DNA of 64,000 nucleotides, from positions 13,119,280-13,183,279 of the forward strand of contig OY998177.1 of assembly GCA_963921935.1 (NCBI GenBank), given 5' to 3'. Positions within the stretch are counted from its first letter, which is position 1. Each line of letters starts with the position of its first letter. Of the stretch, positions 42,600-52,921 are shown piece by piece. The position numbers and the translations under genes are program-made. The notes under the pieces were generated by a model. That model did no database searches, was not told where the DNA came from, and saw nothing but the letters and a program-made list of their open reading frames with translations. The DNA comes from Galeruca laticollis. Its lineage: Eukaryota > Arthropoda > Insecta > Coleoptera > Chrysomelidae.

Positions 42600-44720
42600 A
42601 TGGTTAAACCACGCGAAAGAAAAACCAACAGGAGACAAATTCCTGAGGAGGTTTATGAAGCGAGAACAAATACGGTTATTAACGAAAACACGTCTGTAAG
42701 AGCAGTAGCCGCACAACATGTGATGTGTCATTTCTCACTAAACCCCGCTTGACAATGAATAATATTCAATCATAAAATTGATCAATCGTATACTCTCTGG
42801 AGGCTGTATCGTGCTAACAAACCGAAATTTCCCAAAAAATTACAAAATATCGTACTTCAAGTACTATAGCACCCGTTGTACAGGCTTTGGTGAGATGAAA
42901 ATCAATAGGGTTCATCTGTGACATGTCCTTAACAATATTCAATCATAAAATTGGTGACTTATTGCACTCCAGAGGCTGTATCGTGCTAACAAGACATGTA
43001 AGAAAAATTGGCCGACGACAACGACGACGACATACACACATAATTTTTTTTCTAAAAACCGTTTTTTCGTGTTGTTGTTGATGGAAAACGTGAAAATAAC
43101 TCAAAAAATTTTACAAAATTCCAACTTTTTTTGGGGTAAACCAATACTTTTCTCGCATATAGATAGGTTGGGCGGAAAAGTAAAATCGTCAACCAGTAGT
43201 TGAATACCCCCCACATAACAGGATTTTGTCAAAATAACAAGAACGAAAGTTTGGAGGGTATATTGAAAGTGTCGCTTAACTTAATTTTGGTTTATCTCCA
43301 AAAGAGCTGAGAAAACTATCGTTTCAGTTTGCCCGTGTAAATGACTGCAATGTTCCAGAGAATTAGACTGACCTGGAAATGGCTAGTGAAGACTGGCTGG
43401 CAGCTTTCTGAAGCGGAATTCCCATATATCAATAAGAACACCAGAATCTACTAGCCTTGCTAGAGCTATGACTTTTAATAAAGAAAATGCGAGTAAAATG
43501 TTCAGCAATTTAGCAAACGTTTTGGACAGATGGCAGTTCGAACCACATAACATATACATTGTAGTGCTTGCAACCAAAGGACTCGAGCAAGCTGGCGAAC
43601 TCACTTTGCAAGGAAGAGGAACCCTTATTCAACCACGTGTTTGGCTGTCAGTGCCCTGAGCAACAGTGTGCCCCCCCCCATGTTAATATTTCCAATAATT
43701 TTGTTTCAGGCGGGCCTGCGACCTTCGTAGGAACTGCCAATGAAAGTGGCTTGATGAAAGAAGGGGATTTCCCAATCTTTATGAAACATTTTGCAAAATT
43801 TTCAAAGGCCAGTGAAAACAATAGGGTTTTGCTTATTTTGGATATCACCAATCTCACCTTTATATTCCCGTCATCGAATACTGTCGACATAAATACATTT
43901 CATTGCTTTATTTCCCTCCTCACATCTCGCACAATTCAAAACCATTGGATTGCAGCGTCTTTGGCCATTTTAAGAGGTATTGTAATAGTGTAGAATATGG
44001 GATAAAGATCATTCCTGGAAAACGTATGAGTATTTATGATACTCCGTGACTGGTTACGGATGTTCTTTCAATGGCAATTACGCCAAAAAATATAACTGCT
44101 GGCATTTCTTGTACAGGAATATGTATATTTAATCTTGATACCTTAGCCGATGATTACTTTGACCACAGCTCGGTAACGGTTAGACCGCTGATACCGAGCT
44201 TTTCCAGTAACACAGGAGCTGAGACAATAATTGCACCAGAAGCTGAATTTTGACAACTCTAACACGCTACAAGCTCTGCAGATTTTTGCCAGCCTTCTAC
44301 TTCTACGCAAAATATGAGATCCCCATCGCCTCCTTCAGAAAAAACCTGTTTGGACTCCCGACGACATCCGACCTTTGCCGAAGGCTGATGTCTCACAGCC
44401 AAGTCAACCTGCAAGGCGAAGAGGAAAAACCGCGATTTTAACGGATACTCCTGAAAATAAATTATTACAAGCTCGTTATTTGGCTATGAAAAACCTTGGG
44501 CGGACAAAAAGAAACATTGTCATTGAAGAAATAAATAAGAAGCCAAAAACTAAAAACAGAGTGAAAGCCGTACAACAGATGTCGTCATCAGATGAAGATG
44601 ACACGCTATGTTTTGTTTGCTGTGAAAGCTATAAAGAACGTAAAGGAGACTGGCATTAGCTGCCAAAAGTGGGATCATTCTTCATGTGCGAATAATGATC
44701 CCTTGTATGTTTGCAAGAAC
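42600..44720 (+). pseudogene. pogo-1 transposase with PHD-like C-terminal finger
   Basis: The ATG at 42600 starts MVKPRERKTNRRQIPEEVYE and SVRAVAAQHV, a helix-turn-helix DNA-binding start interrupted at about 42752 by satellite. Afterwards: VEYPPHNRILS, GLSPKELRKLSFQFA, then the DDE domain in frames (LANVLDRWQFEPHNIYIV, FVGTANESGLMKEGDFPIF, VLLILDITNLTF). The first acid (usually NVDETG) is lost; the second Asp is kept. The C-terminal region has SIYDTP, PSPPSEKTCLD, a basic SSDEDD linker and DTLCFVCCESYKE with SCQKWDHSSCANNDPLYVC, a PHD-like cysteine/histidine finger. Frames break several times. Confidence 0.8.
42755..43200 (-). repeat. Satellite-bearing unit inside pogo-1
   Basis: Reverse complement of the 8437-8900 arrangement: left block (43200 down to about 42995, with the GTCGTCGTC run) and then monomers to 42755. 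It splits the pogo-1 DNA-binding domain, so the unit arrived as a whole after or within pogo-1. No clear target duplication. Confidence 0.72.
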
Positions 44721-45157
44721 TGTGTGTCCGAATATTCTGTGGATTATTTTATTACTTTTTTTATCTATAGGATCAACTTTATTATTACATTTTTAAGTGT
44801 TTTTAATACTTACAGATTGTCAGTTCTGTTTCTTTCTCGACCATATTTGTATTGATTTTGTATTTTATGCTTGATTTTGGTTTTCCTTGAATCCATATTT
44901 AATAAATTTGGTTCCCAAAAATGAGGAAAGTATTTTTCTAGATTGTAACGTGTAAAGTTTGACACGGCACGTGTTAACTTTGACACCAGTACGGTGTCAT
45001 TAGTACTATATGTTCTAGACATACAAATATTTTTTTTATGAAATGTTGACATATTTTACAAAGCACGGATATGTCATTATCATTCTCACATTCAAGAGAA
45101 TACCCAGGTATTTTTTTCAAAAGATTTTTATTACAATTGATACCGGTCTCCCCTATA

Positions 45158-45195
45158 ACTCGCACGTTCCAGTAAGAATCTACCATATTCACTTG
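45158..45195 (+). pseudogene. Gypsy-2 integrase zinc-region stub
   Basis: Translation ITRTF then SKNLPYSLEDVRK continues HPS at 42180, matching the gypsy HPGITRM...NLPYS pattern. It ends at the satellite array. It shows that pogo-1 inserted cleanly at a TA. Confidence 0.75.
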
Positions 45196-45515
45196 AGGAT
45201 GTCAGAAAATGACTACCAACTGTCCAGTTTGGCAAAACGGTTGCTATGGTACTGGTGATTTTGTCTAAATTTCGGATTGTTAGCACGATATACGAGTGTA
45301 TACAAGTGATTAATTTTATGATTGGATATTGTTCAGGGCGTCTCACAAATGAACCCTATTGATTTTCAGCTCACCAGAGCCAGTACAATGGGCCCCATGA
45401 ATCCAGATATTCCACATTTTTGGGCATTTTTGGAGAAATTCGGTTTGTTAGCCTCTGGAGTGTATAAGTGCGGACAAGTTAGTTTTAATCTTTAAACCCG
45501 TTTATTTTCAATCAT
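45196..45515 (+). repeat. 175-bp satellite monomers with right boundary
   Basis: About one and a half degenerate monomers (CTCACAAATGAACCCTATTG near 45342), ending in CAAGTTAGTTTTAATCTTTA, the same boundary motif as at 9285 and 52885. Confidence 0.75.
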
Positions 45516-46259
45516 TTCTGTTCCCATTCTTTTTGTATATACATAATTGTAATTACATATAAATATAAACTAGTTTTGCTGAAATCCAAATAACAATAAA
45601 ATTCAGCATCTAACAATTACTAAAACTTGACCTAATAAATAATTGGTGATACTATTATATCACATAACAATATTTTTTGTGGTTTAATTATTGAATACAT
45701 CATTTAATTTTCTCTAATAATATATTGACTTTCCATCGACTCCTTGTTTGTTGTGAATATAAATTTATTCACAAGTTGTTTGGCATGTTTGTCACAAATT
45801 GGATAATCGCGCAATTTAGTCAAAAGTTCTGTCTTATCTGGGATAATTTTCGTCGTTCTATTTATAGAACATAATTATCGCCGCAAGTTTTTATATTTTC
45901 CTTTCAGCTTTAAGAACAAAAGCGTTCCGTTATTATATTGTAACTTTCAATGCAGCAGTCATTAATTGTTTGGAGTAATTTGACGTTAAATACTTACTTT
46001 GATGTTTCTTCCGTTTTGATATACGGGGATTACTCAGATTGTAGTCTACTTTATAAAAAAAATGGTAGTAAAAGTATCATGAAGCATAATAGTTATTTAT
46101 TGTATTTTTGTAGTTTTTGTTTACACAAGAATGTTTAAAGATGAGAGACTCAAGCGTTTAATTTTCCTAATTGAATAAAATGCATTTAAAACACGTATCC
46201 GATACAACGTTTTATCCACAATTTTTCGATTTTTTGTAGACGTTATTTTAAAAATTAAT
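45516..46259. other. Unassigned; short coding-like piece on the minus strand
   Basis: The minus-strand translation of about 45700-45880 reads KTELLTKLRDYPICDKHAKQ and LVNKFIFTTNKESME, which looks protein-like but matches nothing I can name. The rest is AT-rich without features. Confidence 0.3.
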
Positions 46260-47194
46260 TCACTCACAGATGAACTATATTGATTTCCATCACACCAGAG
46301 CCAGTACAACGGGTCCTATAAATCCAGATATACTATTTTTTTGGTAAATTTTGAAGAAATGTCGGTTTGTTAGCACGACACAAACTCCGGAGTGTAAACA
46401 GGTGAATAATTTTATGATTGCATATTATTCAAGGAATCTCACAGATGAACACTATTGGTTTTCATATCACCAGATCCAGTACAACGGGTGCTACTGTCCT
46501 TGAAGTACCACATTTTTGGTAATTTTTGCAAAAATGCCGGGTTGATACCGCGATACAGCCTCCAGAGTGTATACAAGTGACCAATTATATAATTGTAAAT
46601 TATTCAGGGTGTCTCACAGATGAACACTATTGATTTTCAGCTCACCTGAGCCAGTACAACGGGTGCTATTGTACTTGAAGTAATACATTTCTGGTCATTT
46701 TTGCAGAAATTTCGGTTTGTTATCACGACACAGCCTCCGGAGTGTGCACAAGTGACTAATTTTATGATTGAATATTATTCAAAACATCTCACAGATGAAC
46801 AATATCCATTTTCAGCCCACCAGTTCTAGTACAAGAGGTGCTACTGTCCTTGAAGTACCACATTTTTGGTAATTTTTGCAGTAATTTCGGGTTGATATCA
46901 CGATACAGCCTCCGGAGTGTATACAAGGGACCAATTTTATGATGGTATATTGTTGAGGGTATCTCACAGATCAACACTATTGCTTTTCAGCTTATCTGAG
47001 CTAGTACAACGGGTGCTATCGTACTTGAAGTAACACATTTTTAGTAATTTTTTCAGAAGTTTCGGGTTGTTATCCGGAGTGTAAACAAGTGACCAATTTT
47101 ATGATTGTATATTGTTCGGGGTGTCTCATAGATGAACTCTATTGATTTTCAGCTCAGCAAAGTCAGTAAAACTGGTCCTATAATTCCATATATA
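46260..47194 (+). repeat. 175-bp satellite array, best ordered copy
   Basis: ACAGATGAAC-type landmarks at 46266, 46441, 46616, 46791 and 46966 are exactly 175 bp apart; the next at 47128 follows a monomer with a 13-bp deletion. Each monomer contains TTTTCAGCTCACCTGA-like and TTTCGGGTTG-like parts. The array is cut at 47194 by pogo-2 and resumes at 52255. Confidence 0.9.
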
Positions 47195-47728
47195 AGGGGC
47201 AAACATTGGGGTAGAGGGGCAAACATATCTTCATAATTTCTTCTTCATTAGATCTGATTTTTTTTTTAAAATCTCTAATAATTTCCTGATACAGGCATAC
47301 TATATAGTAATATTAAGCAATGATGTACGTAATATTCTGATTTTTACTTTATCCAAAACAATTTTTTTTAAAAACCTTGTCCGGTGGCAATGTTACCCCA
47401 TCGATAATATAACATTGACACCCCATATAAATTGAAGCCTAAGTCAATCTTAGGGAATCGTTAAACAACATTGACATATAAATTTGTTTTATGGCCTTTT
47501 TAGGTACTTAGAAACGAACAATTTTTCCTTTTCTTCAAAACTAAGGACTTATTGGGTAAAACCTTGTTGTTTTTAAAGAAATCATATTTTTATTTTGAAT
47601 AACACAAGAATAATATAATGCAGAAACCTAATTATCAAAAACTGGAACTTAAATTAGGAATTGCAACTTAAAAACATACAAACTAAATTTTGGTACGTGA
47701 CTTTGGCAAGGTAACAATACTTACCAAA

Positions 47729-48235
47729 CTAATCAATTTTGGTAACACCACTAATGTGGGGCACTTTCAAAAAATGTATTCCTCTATTTATCGCCGGTTC
47801 CTCAATAATTGCAACTACTGCATTTAATAATACCGACTCTGTGTCTTCAACATCAGGATATACAAAATACAAACCTTTTTTACGTAAAAAGTTAACCATA
47901 ATATCGCCATCCTTTACTTGTACAACCTTTCGTATGTAATGAATGATATCTGTTTTCCCAGGATATTTAACGACCACCCAATTCCCAAATTTAACGTTTT
48001 GAATGTCAGCATGGGTACTTCTTTGACTGTTGTTTGTTTTAGCCTCAATTACCCCATTTTCTCCTTCTTCTTCAATTATCTCATTCTCTCCTTGTTCATT
48101 TTCTGCAGTGATCAAATCTTCAAAATCTTCCGGCTCATTGTCACTGTTATCATCATAAATCATCTCACTTTCTGACAAGCTGGAGCTAGGTTCTTGTGAT
48201 TCTTGTGCCTTTCTTCTCTTTTTTTTGTTTGCCAA
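47729..48235 (-). pseudogene. pogo-2 transposase C-terminal domain
   Basis: Open frame with a basic start (MANKKKRRKAQESQEPSS), an acidic middle (DDNSDNEPEDFEDLITAENE) and a globular end: FGNWVVVKYPGKTDIIHYI, RKVVQVKDGDIMVNFLRKKG and YFVYPDVEDTESVL. Similar C-terminal domains follow the DDE domain in some insect pogo-like proteins; function unknown. It is separated from the DDE frame by about 240 bp with frameshifts; I infer one protein originally. Confidence 0.65.
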
Positions 48236-48473
48236 TGGTTGCTTTTAGTTTTGCTTTTTTTTAAATTGCTTTTCTTTTTCCTTTTTATGAAGTCTTTTTA
48301 AAACATCTTTGTCTGTTAGGCTTTCAGCAAATTTTCTGTTTACTCTGTTTTTCTTCATAACGGTCGATTTTTTGTGTTTTCAGTCCTTAGGACTGACAAA
48401 ATTGAATTTGCTAAACTTGTTTTAATATCTTCTGGTGTAGACGGACAGGGTGTCTGTTCTGCTATTTTATTCC

Positions 48474-49100
48474 TTATGTTGTAAGATGTCGACGGCAATT
48501 GGCCATTTTCGCCTGGGTCCCCAGAAGATGTGGATGGTATCTGAGCAGAATCCTCGCTGTTAAAATGTGTGCCATCTGTGGTTTTTTTGTCATTTTTTCT
48601 AAAGACAAAGGGTAAATGCCCAACCCATCAAAGCTACCTATCGCGTTACTTCTGGACAAACTTGGAGTGTTGGCCAATTTTTTCATTAGAGAAGGGAGTA
48701 CAATTTTATCGACATTTTTATAACCTGATTCTTGATAAAAATCTCGAAGTATTTTTCTCCAAGACGCCTTAACCGATTTGTAAACGCCAACATCCAGAGG
48801 CTGAACTAAATGGGACGTGTGAGCTGGTAAACAGAATATTTCGATATTGTTTTGCGGCTGTAAATGTGAGTTATGCCCATCCAAAATAAGAAGCTTAGTA
48901 CCCTGTAAATCTGAAGTTGAAGGAATAAAGCAGTTAGTAAACCAATCAAAAAACTGAAGAGACTCCATCCAACCAGACGGTGAACAATTATAACGACAAT
49001 TCTCCGGTCTATCCACGCATCAAGTGGAATACAGGTGAAGTCCTTGGTGGTTGATAAACATTAGTAAGAAGTCTCCAACAGTATTGCAACACATAAGGAC
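48474..49100 (-). pseudogene. pogo-2 transposase, second half of DDE domain
   Basis: The minus-strand frame from about 49100 reads LMCCNTVGDFLLMFINHQGL, HLYST, TGA, CVDRPENCRYNCSPSGWMES, then FFDWFTNCFIPSTSDLQG, LLILDGHNSHLQP (second catalytic Asp) and FCLPAHTSHLVQPLDVGVYK (third Asp), ending after a linker at 48474. This is the DDE_1 fold of pogo/Tigger transposases, closely following the family order. The first half is at 51614-51900, across the 2.5-kb insertion. Confidence 0.88.
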
Positions 49101-49106
49101 CGTGTC

Positions 49107-51613
49107 CCAACAAACCAAACGCCATCGGAAAACATACGGCCGCCAGTCGGCACGCACGGTACTCTGGTGGCTGAAGTAGCCATGATCTGGACCTCCGTCG
49201 GCCCAGTTCGGATATACTGCTCCTAATGTACAAATAATCGGCTTTTACTCGGCAACTTAACGGCAAACCGAGAGCGGCTGTTATGTTTTCGGGCCGGAAG
49301 TGGCTACTCCTCGGACACTCGCTACCGGGAGACCATATTTCGTGCCAAAACTGATCCGCAGGATGTTTTGCTCGCTATATCCGACTCCGGGCCGCGTTCG
49401 GTTAGCAAACCGTAAAGTGTTACTAAATCATTCGTGTTTAAATTTCGCGCCGCATCATTTGACGGCCATTTTGCTTATATTTTGTATTTTTGTGAGGTTA
49501 TTGCGTTATTGTTTATTGTTGTGTTGTGTTACTCACCTCTTACTCCTAAACTAGGAAAAAAGTGTCTTGTTTTATGTTGTTTTTATATTTGGTGCTGATT
49601 TGGATATAGTATCGTGAATCGTGCTGCCGTGATAATACTCGTAGATTATCAATTATATTATTTGATCATTTTTGTTTTTCTCCGCTGCCAGTTAATTTAT
49701 TGTTATTTCAAGAAAGTGTAGACAGAAGACAAGTGTAAAAATAAGTAATGTCTCAGTCGCATTTACATGATGGGCAAAATAATTTGTAAGTACAAGTGTG
49801 AAGGATCTTATGGTACAAGTGATTAACGTAACAATCTCAAGCAAATGTTATTTAGCTTAAATTTTAAAAGATGTTAGTTTGCTGAATTCTATTTTAACCT
49901 ATATAATTATGGCGTCTGTAGATAAAATAAGTAAGAGACAAGAGCGGCGTTTGATTGCCACGCAAATGCAATCAATATTAAGTGATTTTATTTCTATAAA
50001 CGAGGCTTTGAGATCTGAATGTTCAGAGCCCTAGACAGAATCTTCAATCTGTGCATCTCATTTCGAACAAGATGTTATCTATAATTCCCCAAGTAACTCC
50101 CAATATGATCCTAATTTGGAGATACAATCTAAAACTTCCAGCATCACTTCTAACATTTCTAACTCCAGTTTCATTGATAGTCACCGATTAGCGAAATCCA
50201 GTGACTGTATTGAAGCACAGGCAGGGCCTTCAACAGAAAGTGTGTTATCAGAGAAAGAGTTTGATTACATATTTAACTCAGATTCTAACTCTGCTATCGA
50301 GAAATCTAACAATGAGCATGGCAAAACAAATAATAAGAATAAAACTGACCCAATTGGCTCAAAAATGCTCCAGATAGAGCAGGAGGAAGAGCCAATCGAA
50401 AAAGTAAAAAATAAGAGATTTATTGTATTTATAGATTTTTATTTCAGGCGATTAGTCTATTTTAATTTGTTACTTTACTTAAATATGAATTAGGGTGTTT
50501 TGTTTTAGTGGTTCAAAACTGCACCGTTTAATTCTTACTATTAAAATTTTGTTTGTCTTATATATCTACATTCTGTCATATGATATGGGAACTATGAAAA
50601 ATATGTATAACTATTTTTTGTTGTTATTTTAATGTATATAATTTCCTGGCCGATTATTCTATAATAATTTGTTGCTGATTTTAATATAAATAAGATGGTT
50701 TTTTCGTTAAGTTTCTTGTAACTGCGTATTTTATGTATAATATGTACACATTTTCCGTTCCTTATTACTTATATATTGGAAAAACTTATTTTTTGCATTT
50801 GTTGTAAAAGAATGTTGATATATTGACATTACTTTTTATGTTGTGTAACTAATAAATGGTCTAATGTTCTTTTAAAAAGTATTTCATTATACAAAGTACA
50901 AGTTTATATTTTATTATGAAAAACTTTTTTTATCAATACCATAGCAGGGGATATTTCCCTGAATCTCTGTCATGCATATTTAAATGTTTTTTTTCACAAT
51001 TGCTAAAATAATTTCTCTGTTAATATAAAATTCCAATTTTTATTTGATGCATCTATATACAAAAACCATTATTATAATCTTTCACGTGTTGTTTTTCAGA
51101 TGAGATATTTTGCTGATTTCCAATATCAACGTATTTAAGCTAGAAATATAAATGTTATACATAATAAAATACAATTATCATTTCTTTCGCTTAATAAAGG
51201 GTATTCAATAATTATCACATGGTCACAGTCGCCTATGGATTACAAACCATATTTTATTGAACAGCCGATATAAAGTTTATCATAAGGAAAAACATTTCTC
51301 AATCAAATACAAATATTTTGGGCGTCTGCGCATACTCGTCTGGACGATAAATAGTGGCTTACAAGAGGATTGCCCATTTGCGAGCCACCGATGGACTGCC
51401 GTGCACTTACCGGCTATCTACTATCGGCCCGTCGTCGGTTATTCAAAGGCGTTGCCGAGGTTGAATGGTTGGCTAGCCTACTCTTAGCCACCTTACGGCC
51501 TGGCGGACATGCCCTACCTACACGCCGAGTCGGGAGCTGTAAGCGGGCCAAATGCGGCAGTTCGGCAAACCACTTTCGTCCCATTATCGGACCAGCCAGT
51601 CTGTGTTTGTTGG
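49107..51613. mobile_element. 2.5-kb insertion with GC-rich ends inside pogo-2
   Basis: It starts CCAACAAAC (49107-49115) and ends with the inverse GTTTGTTGG (51605-51613). About 300 bp at each end are markedly GC-rich and full of CGGC/GCCGA-type short motifs, while the 1.9-kb centre is AT-rich. Interruption of the pogo-2 transposase at both limits shows it is an insertion. I could not establish a target duplication or a transposase, so it is probably a non-autonomous DNA transposon of unknown superfamily. Confidence 0.6.
49909..50493 (+). pseudogene. Unidentified ORF carried by the 2.5-kb insertion
   Basis: The ATG at 49909 opens MASVDKISKRQERRLIATQM and QSILSDFISINEALRSECSE; a TAG at about 50032 interrupts it, and the same phase then continues to 50493 with a Ser/Asn-rich, acidic region (SNSSFIDSHRLAKSSD, EKEFDYIFNSDSNSAIEKSN). 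The frame is probably only one exon: after EKVKNKR the composition changes to hydrophobic filler, and AAAAAGTAAAA nearby could be a splice donor. I recognise no domain. It could be the N-terminal exon of a transposon protein or of a captured host gene. Confidence 0.4.
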
Positions 51614-51900
51614 AGTACGTAGTTATTGTGACGCTACCGACTAATTTGTTTGGATTTCGGCTACCCCTTTTGCACAACACTTTCTGGACACCTGCAAAGG
51701 TTTGAAAACCAATCTCATCACAGTTAAAGATGTTCTGTGGCTTTTTATCCAAACCGAAACGCGAATAGACAGCTTGCAGTTTATTATAACAATCTTCCAT
51801 TACCTCCCGTGACCCCGCTACAGCTCTATTCTTGGGAAGATTTTAAGCTACTCGTCTACTTCCTTCTTTAGACCACCTTTTTTCGAACAATATGCACCAA
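51614..51900 (-). pseudogene. pogo-2 transposase, first half of DDE domain
   Basis: Minus-strand translation: FEKRWSKEGSRRVA, stop, NLPKNRAVAGSREVMEDCYN, KLQAVYSRFGLDKKPQNIFN, CDEIGFQTFAGVQKVLCKRG and NPNKLVGSVTITTY. The CDE motif carries the first catalytic Asp. The reading is interrupted at 51614 by the secondary insertion and continues at about 49106. The DNA-binding N-terminus is not recognisable in 51900-52254. Confidence 0.82.
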
Positions 51901-52254
51901 TCAATACATTCATAACCTTAGATTAATTTTCATAAAAAATGTTTAGTTTTACAAAATCACTAACTGATACAAAAACTTATTTGTAATATTAAAAGTAGAG
52001 CTTAAATTACCTCTAACACCAAAACTTCGGGACAGTAGTCTCAAAAATCGCAAAATTTTCTATGCAAATATTGGGAGCACGTTGAACGTCAGCTGTTAAA
52101 AACCGCTGTTATAAATCCACAGGCTGCTGCGGAGCACGCACATTACGTCTATACAAAGCCTTCGGATGGTAATAGAGCACTATAAAGAGAAAATAGTATG
52201 GCTACCAACGTAGTCACATTTTTTATTAGATTTAGAAATTGTGTCAAACGTTGG

Positions 52255-52921
52255 TCCGCGTTACCTAACTACTTTTTTGGTCATTTTTGGAGAAATTTCG
52301 GTTTGTTAGCAGGATGCAACATGCAGTATAATCAAGTGACTAAATTTATGATATTATTCAAGGCGTCTCACAGATGAACCCTCGTGATTTGAGTACACCA
52401 GCGCCCATACAACGGGTCCTATGAATCCAGATATACTACATTTTTGGAGAAAGTTTGGCGTTGTAGCACCGTACAGCCTCCGGAGTGTTTACAAGTGACT
52501 AATTTTATGATTGGATAATGTTCAGGGTATCTCACAGATGAATCCTCTTGACTTTTATCTAACCAGAGCGAATACAACTGGTCTTATGAATCCAGGTATA
52601 CTAAATTTTTGGCCATTTCTGGAGAAATTTCGGTTTGTTAGCACGATACAGTCTCCGGAGTGTATACACGTGAGCAATTTTATGAATGGATATTGTTCAG
52701 GGCGACTCACAGATGAACCTTATTGATTTTCAGCATACCATAGCCGGTACAACGGGCCCTATAAATACAGATATACCCTACATTTTGAAGAAATTTCGGT
52801 TTGTTTGCACGATACAGCCTCCAAAGTGTATATAAGTGGCCAATTTTATAATAGGATATTGTTCAGGGCGCCTCACAGATCCGGAAAAGTTAGTTTTAAT
52901 CTTTAAAACCATTTATTTTTG
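52255..52921 (+). repeat. 175-bp satellite array, continuation and right boundary
   Basis: Continues the monomer cut at 47194. Repeated TTTCGGTTTGTTAGCACGAT and CTCACAGATGAACC segments at about 175-bp spacing. It ends GGAAAAGTTAGTTTTAATC, the boundary motif shared with 9285 and 45475. Confidence 0.85.

Larger units (their letters stand above)
42183..45153 (+). mobile_element. pogo/Tigger-like element pogo-1
   Basis: Inserted in gypsy-2 at a TA. The left end reads AGGGAGACAGGTATAAATTG and the right end, reversed, AGGGGAGACCGGTATCAATTG: imperfect terminal inverted repeats. Removing the element with one TA rejoins the gypsy reading HPS-ITR. It contains a broken transposase gene and a satellite insertion (42755-43200). 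TA duplication and DDE type fit the Tc1/mariner-pogo superfamily. Confidence 0.82.
36360..45195 (+). mobile_element. Second Ty3/gypsy element, interrupted twice
   Basis: A plus-strand gypsy frame can be followed through gag (36400-36895), zinc knuckle (37133-37174), protease (37200-37530), RNase H (41650-42182) and the integrase zinc region (45158-45195). An I-clade LINE (37537-41553) and a pogo element (42183-45153) interrupt it. In both cases the gypsy reading resumes across the junction. RT is missing between protease and RNase H, and that loss is not explained by the LINE. A U3-like region precedes gag around 36180-36350; LTRs were not resolved. The 3' part is lost at the satellite at 45196. 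Confidence 0.82.
47195..52254 (-). mobile_element. pogo/Tigger-like element pogo-2 inside the satellite
   Basis: The satellite monomer stops at CCATATATA (47194) and continues at 52255 with CTACTTTTTTGGTC in register, so the 5.06 kb between is an insertion at TA. It holds a minus-strand DDE transposase in two parts, separated by a 2.5-kb secondary insertion (49107-51613). The ends are GC-rich (AGGGGCAAACATTGGGG on the left); clear inverted repeats were not established. Confidence 0.75.

Noticed and set aside
45043..47027. Several 60-70-codon open frames across the satellite
   Set aside because: They follow monomer repetition, differ between monomers in frame and length, and have no conserved protein.
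49107..51613. CACTA or Helitron assignment for the 2.5-kb insertion
   Set aside because: Ends read CCAACAAAC rather than CACTA, and no TC...CTRR ends or rolling-circle protein are seen.
51257..51705. Open frames at the right GC-rich end of the 2.5-kb insertion
   Set aside because: High GC lowers stop frequency; two plus-strand frames and one minus-strand frame overlap, and only the minus-strand part above 51614 has transposase similarity.
46260..52921. CRISPR-like array from regular spacing
   Set aside because: The whole 175-bp unit repeats, with no short repeat/unique spacer alternation, and the genome is eukaryotic.
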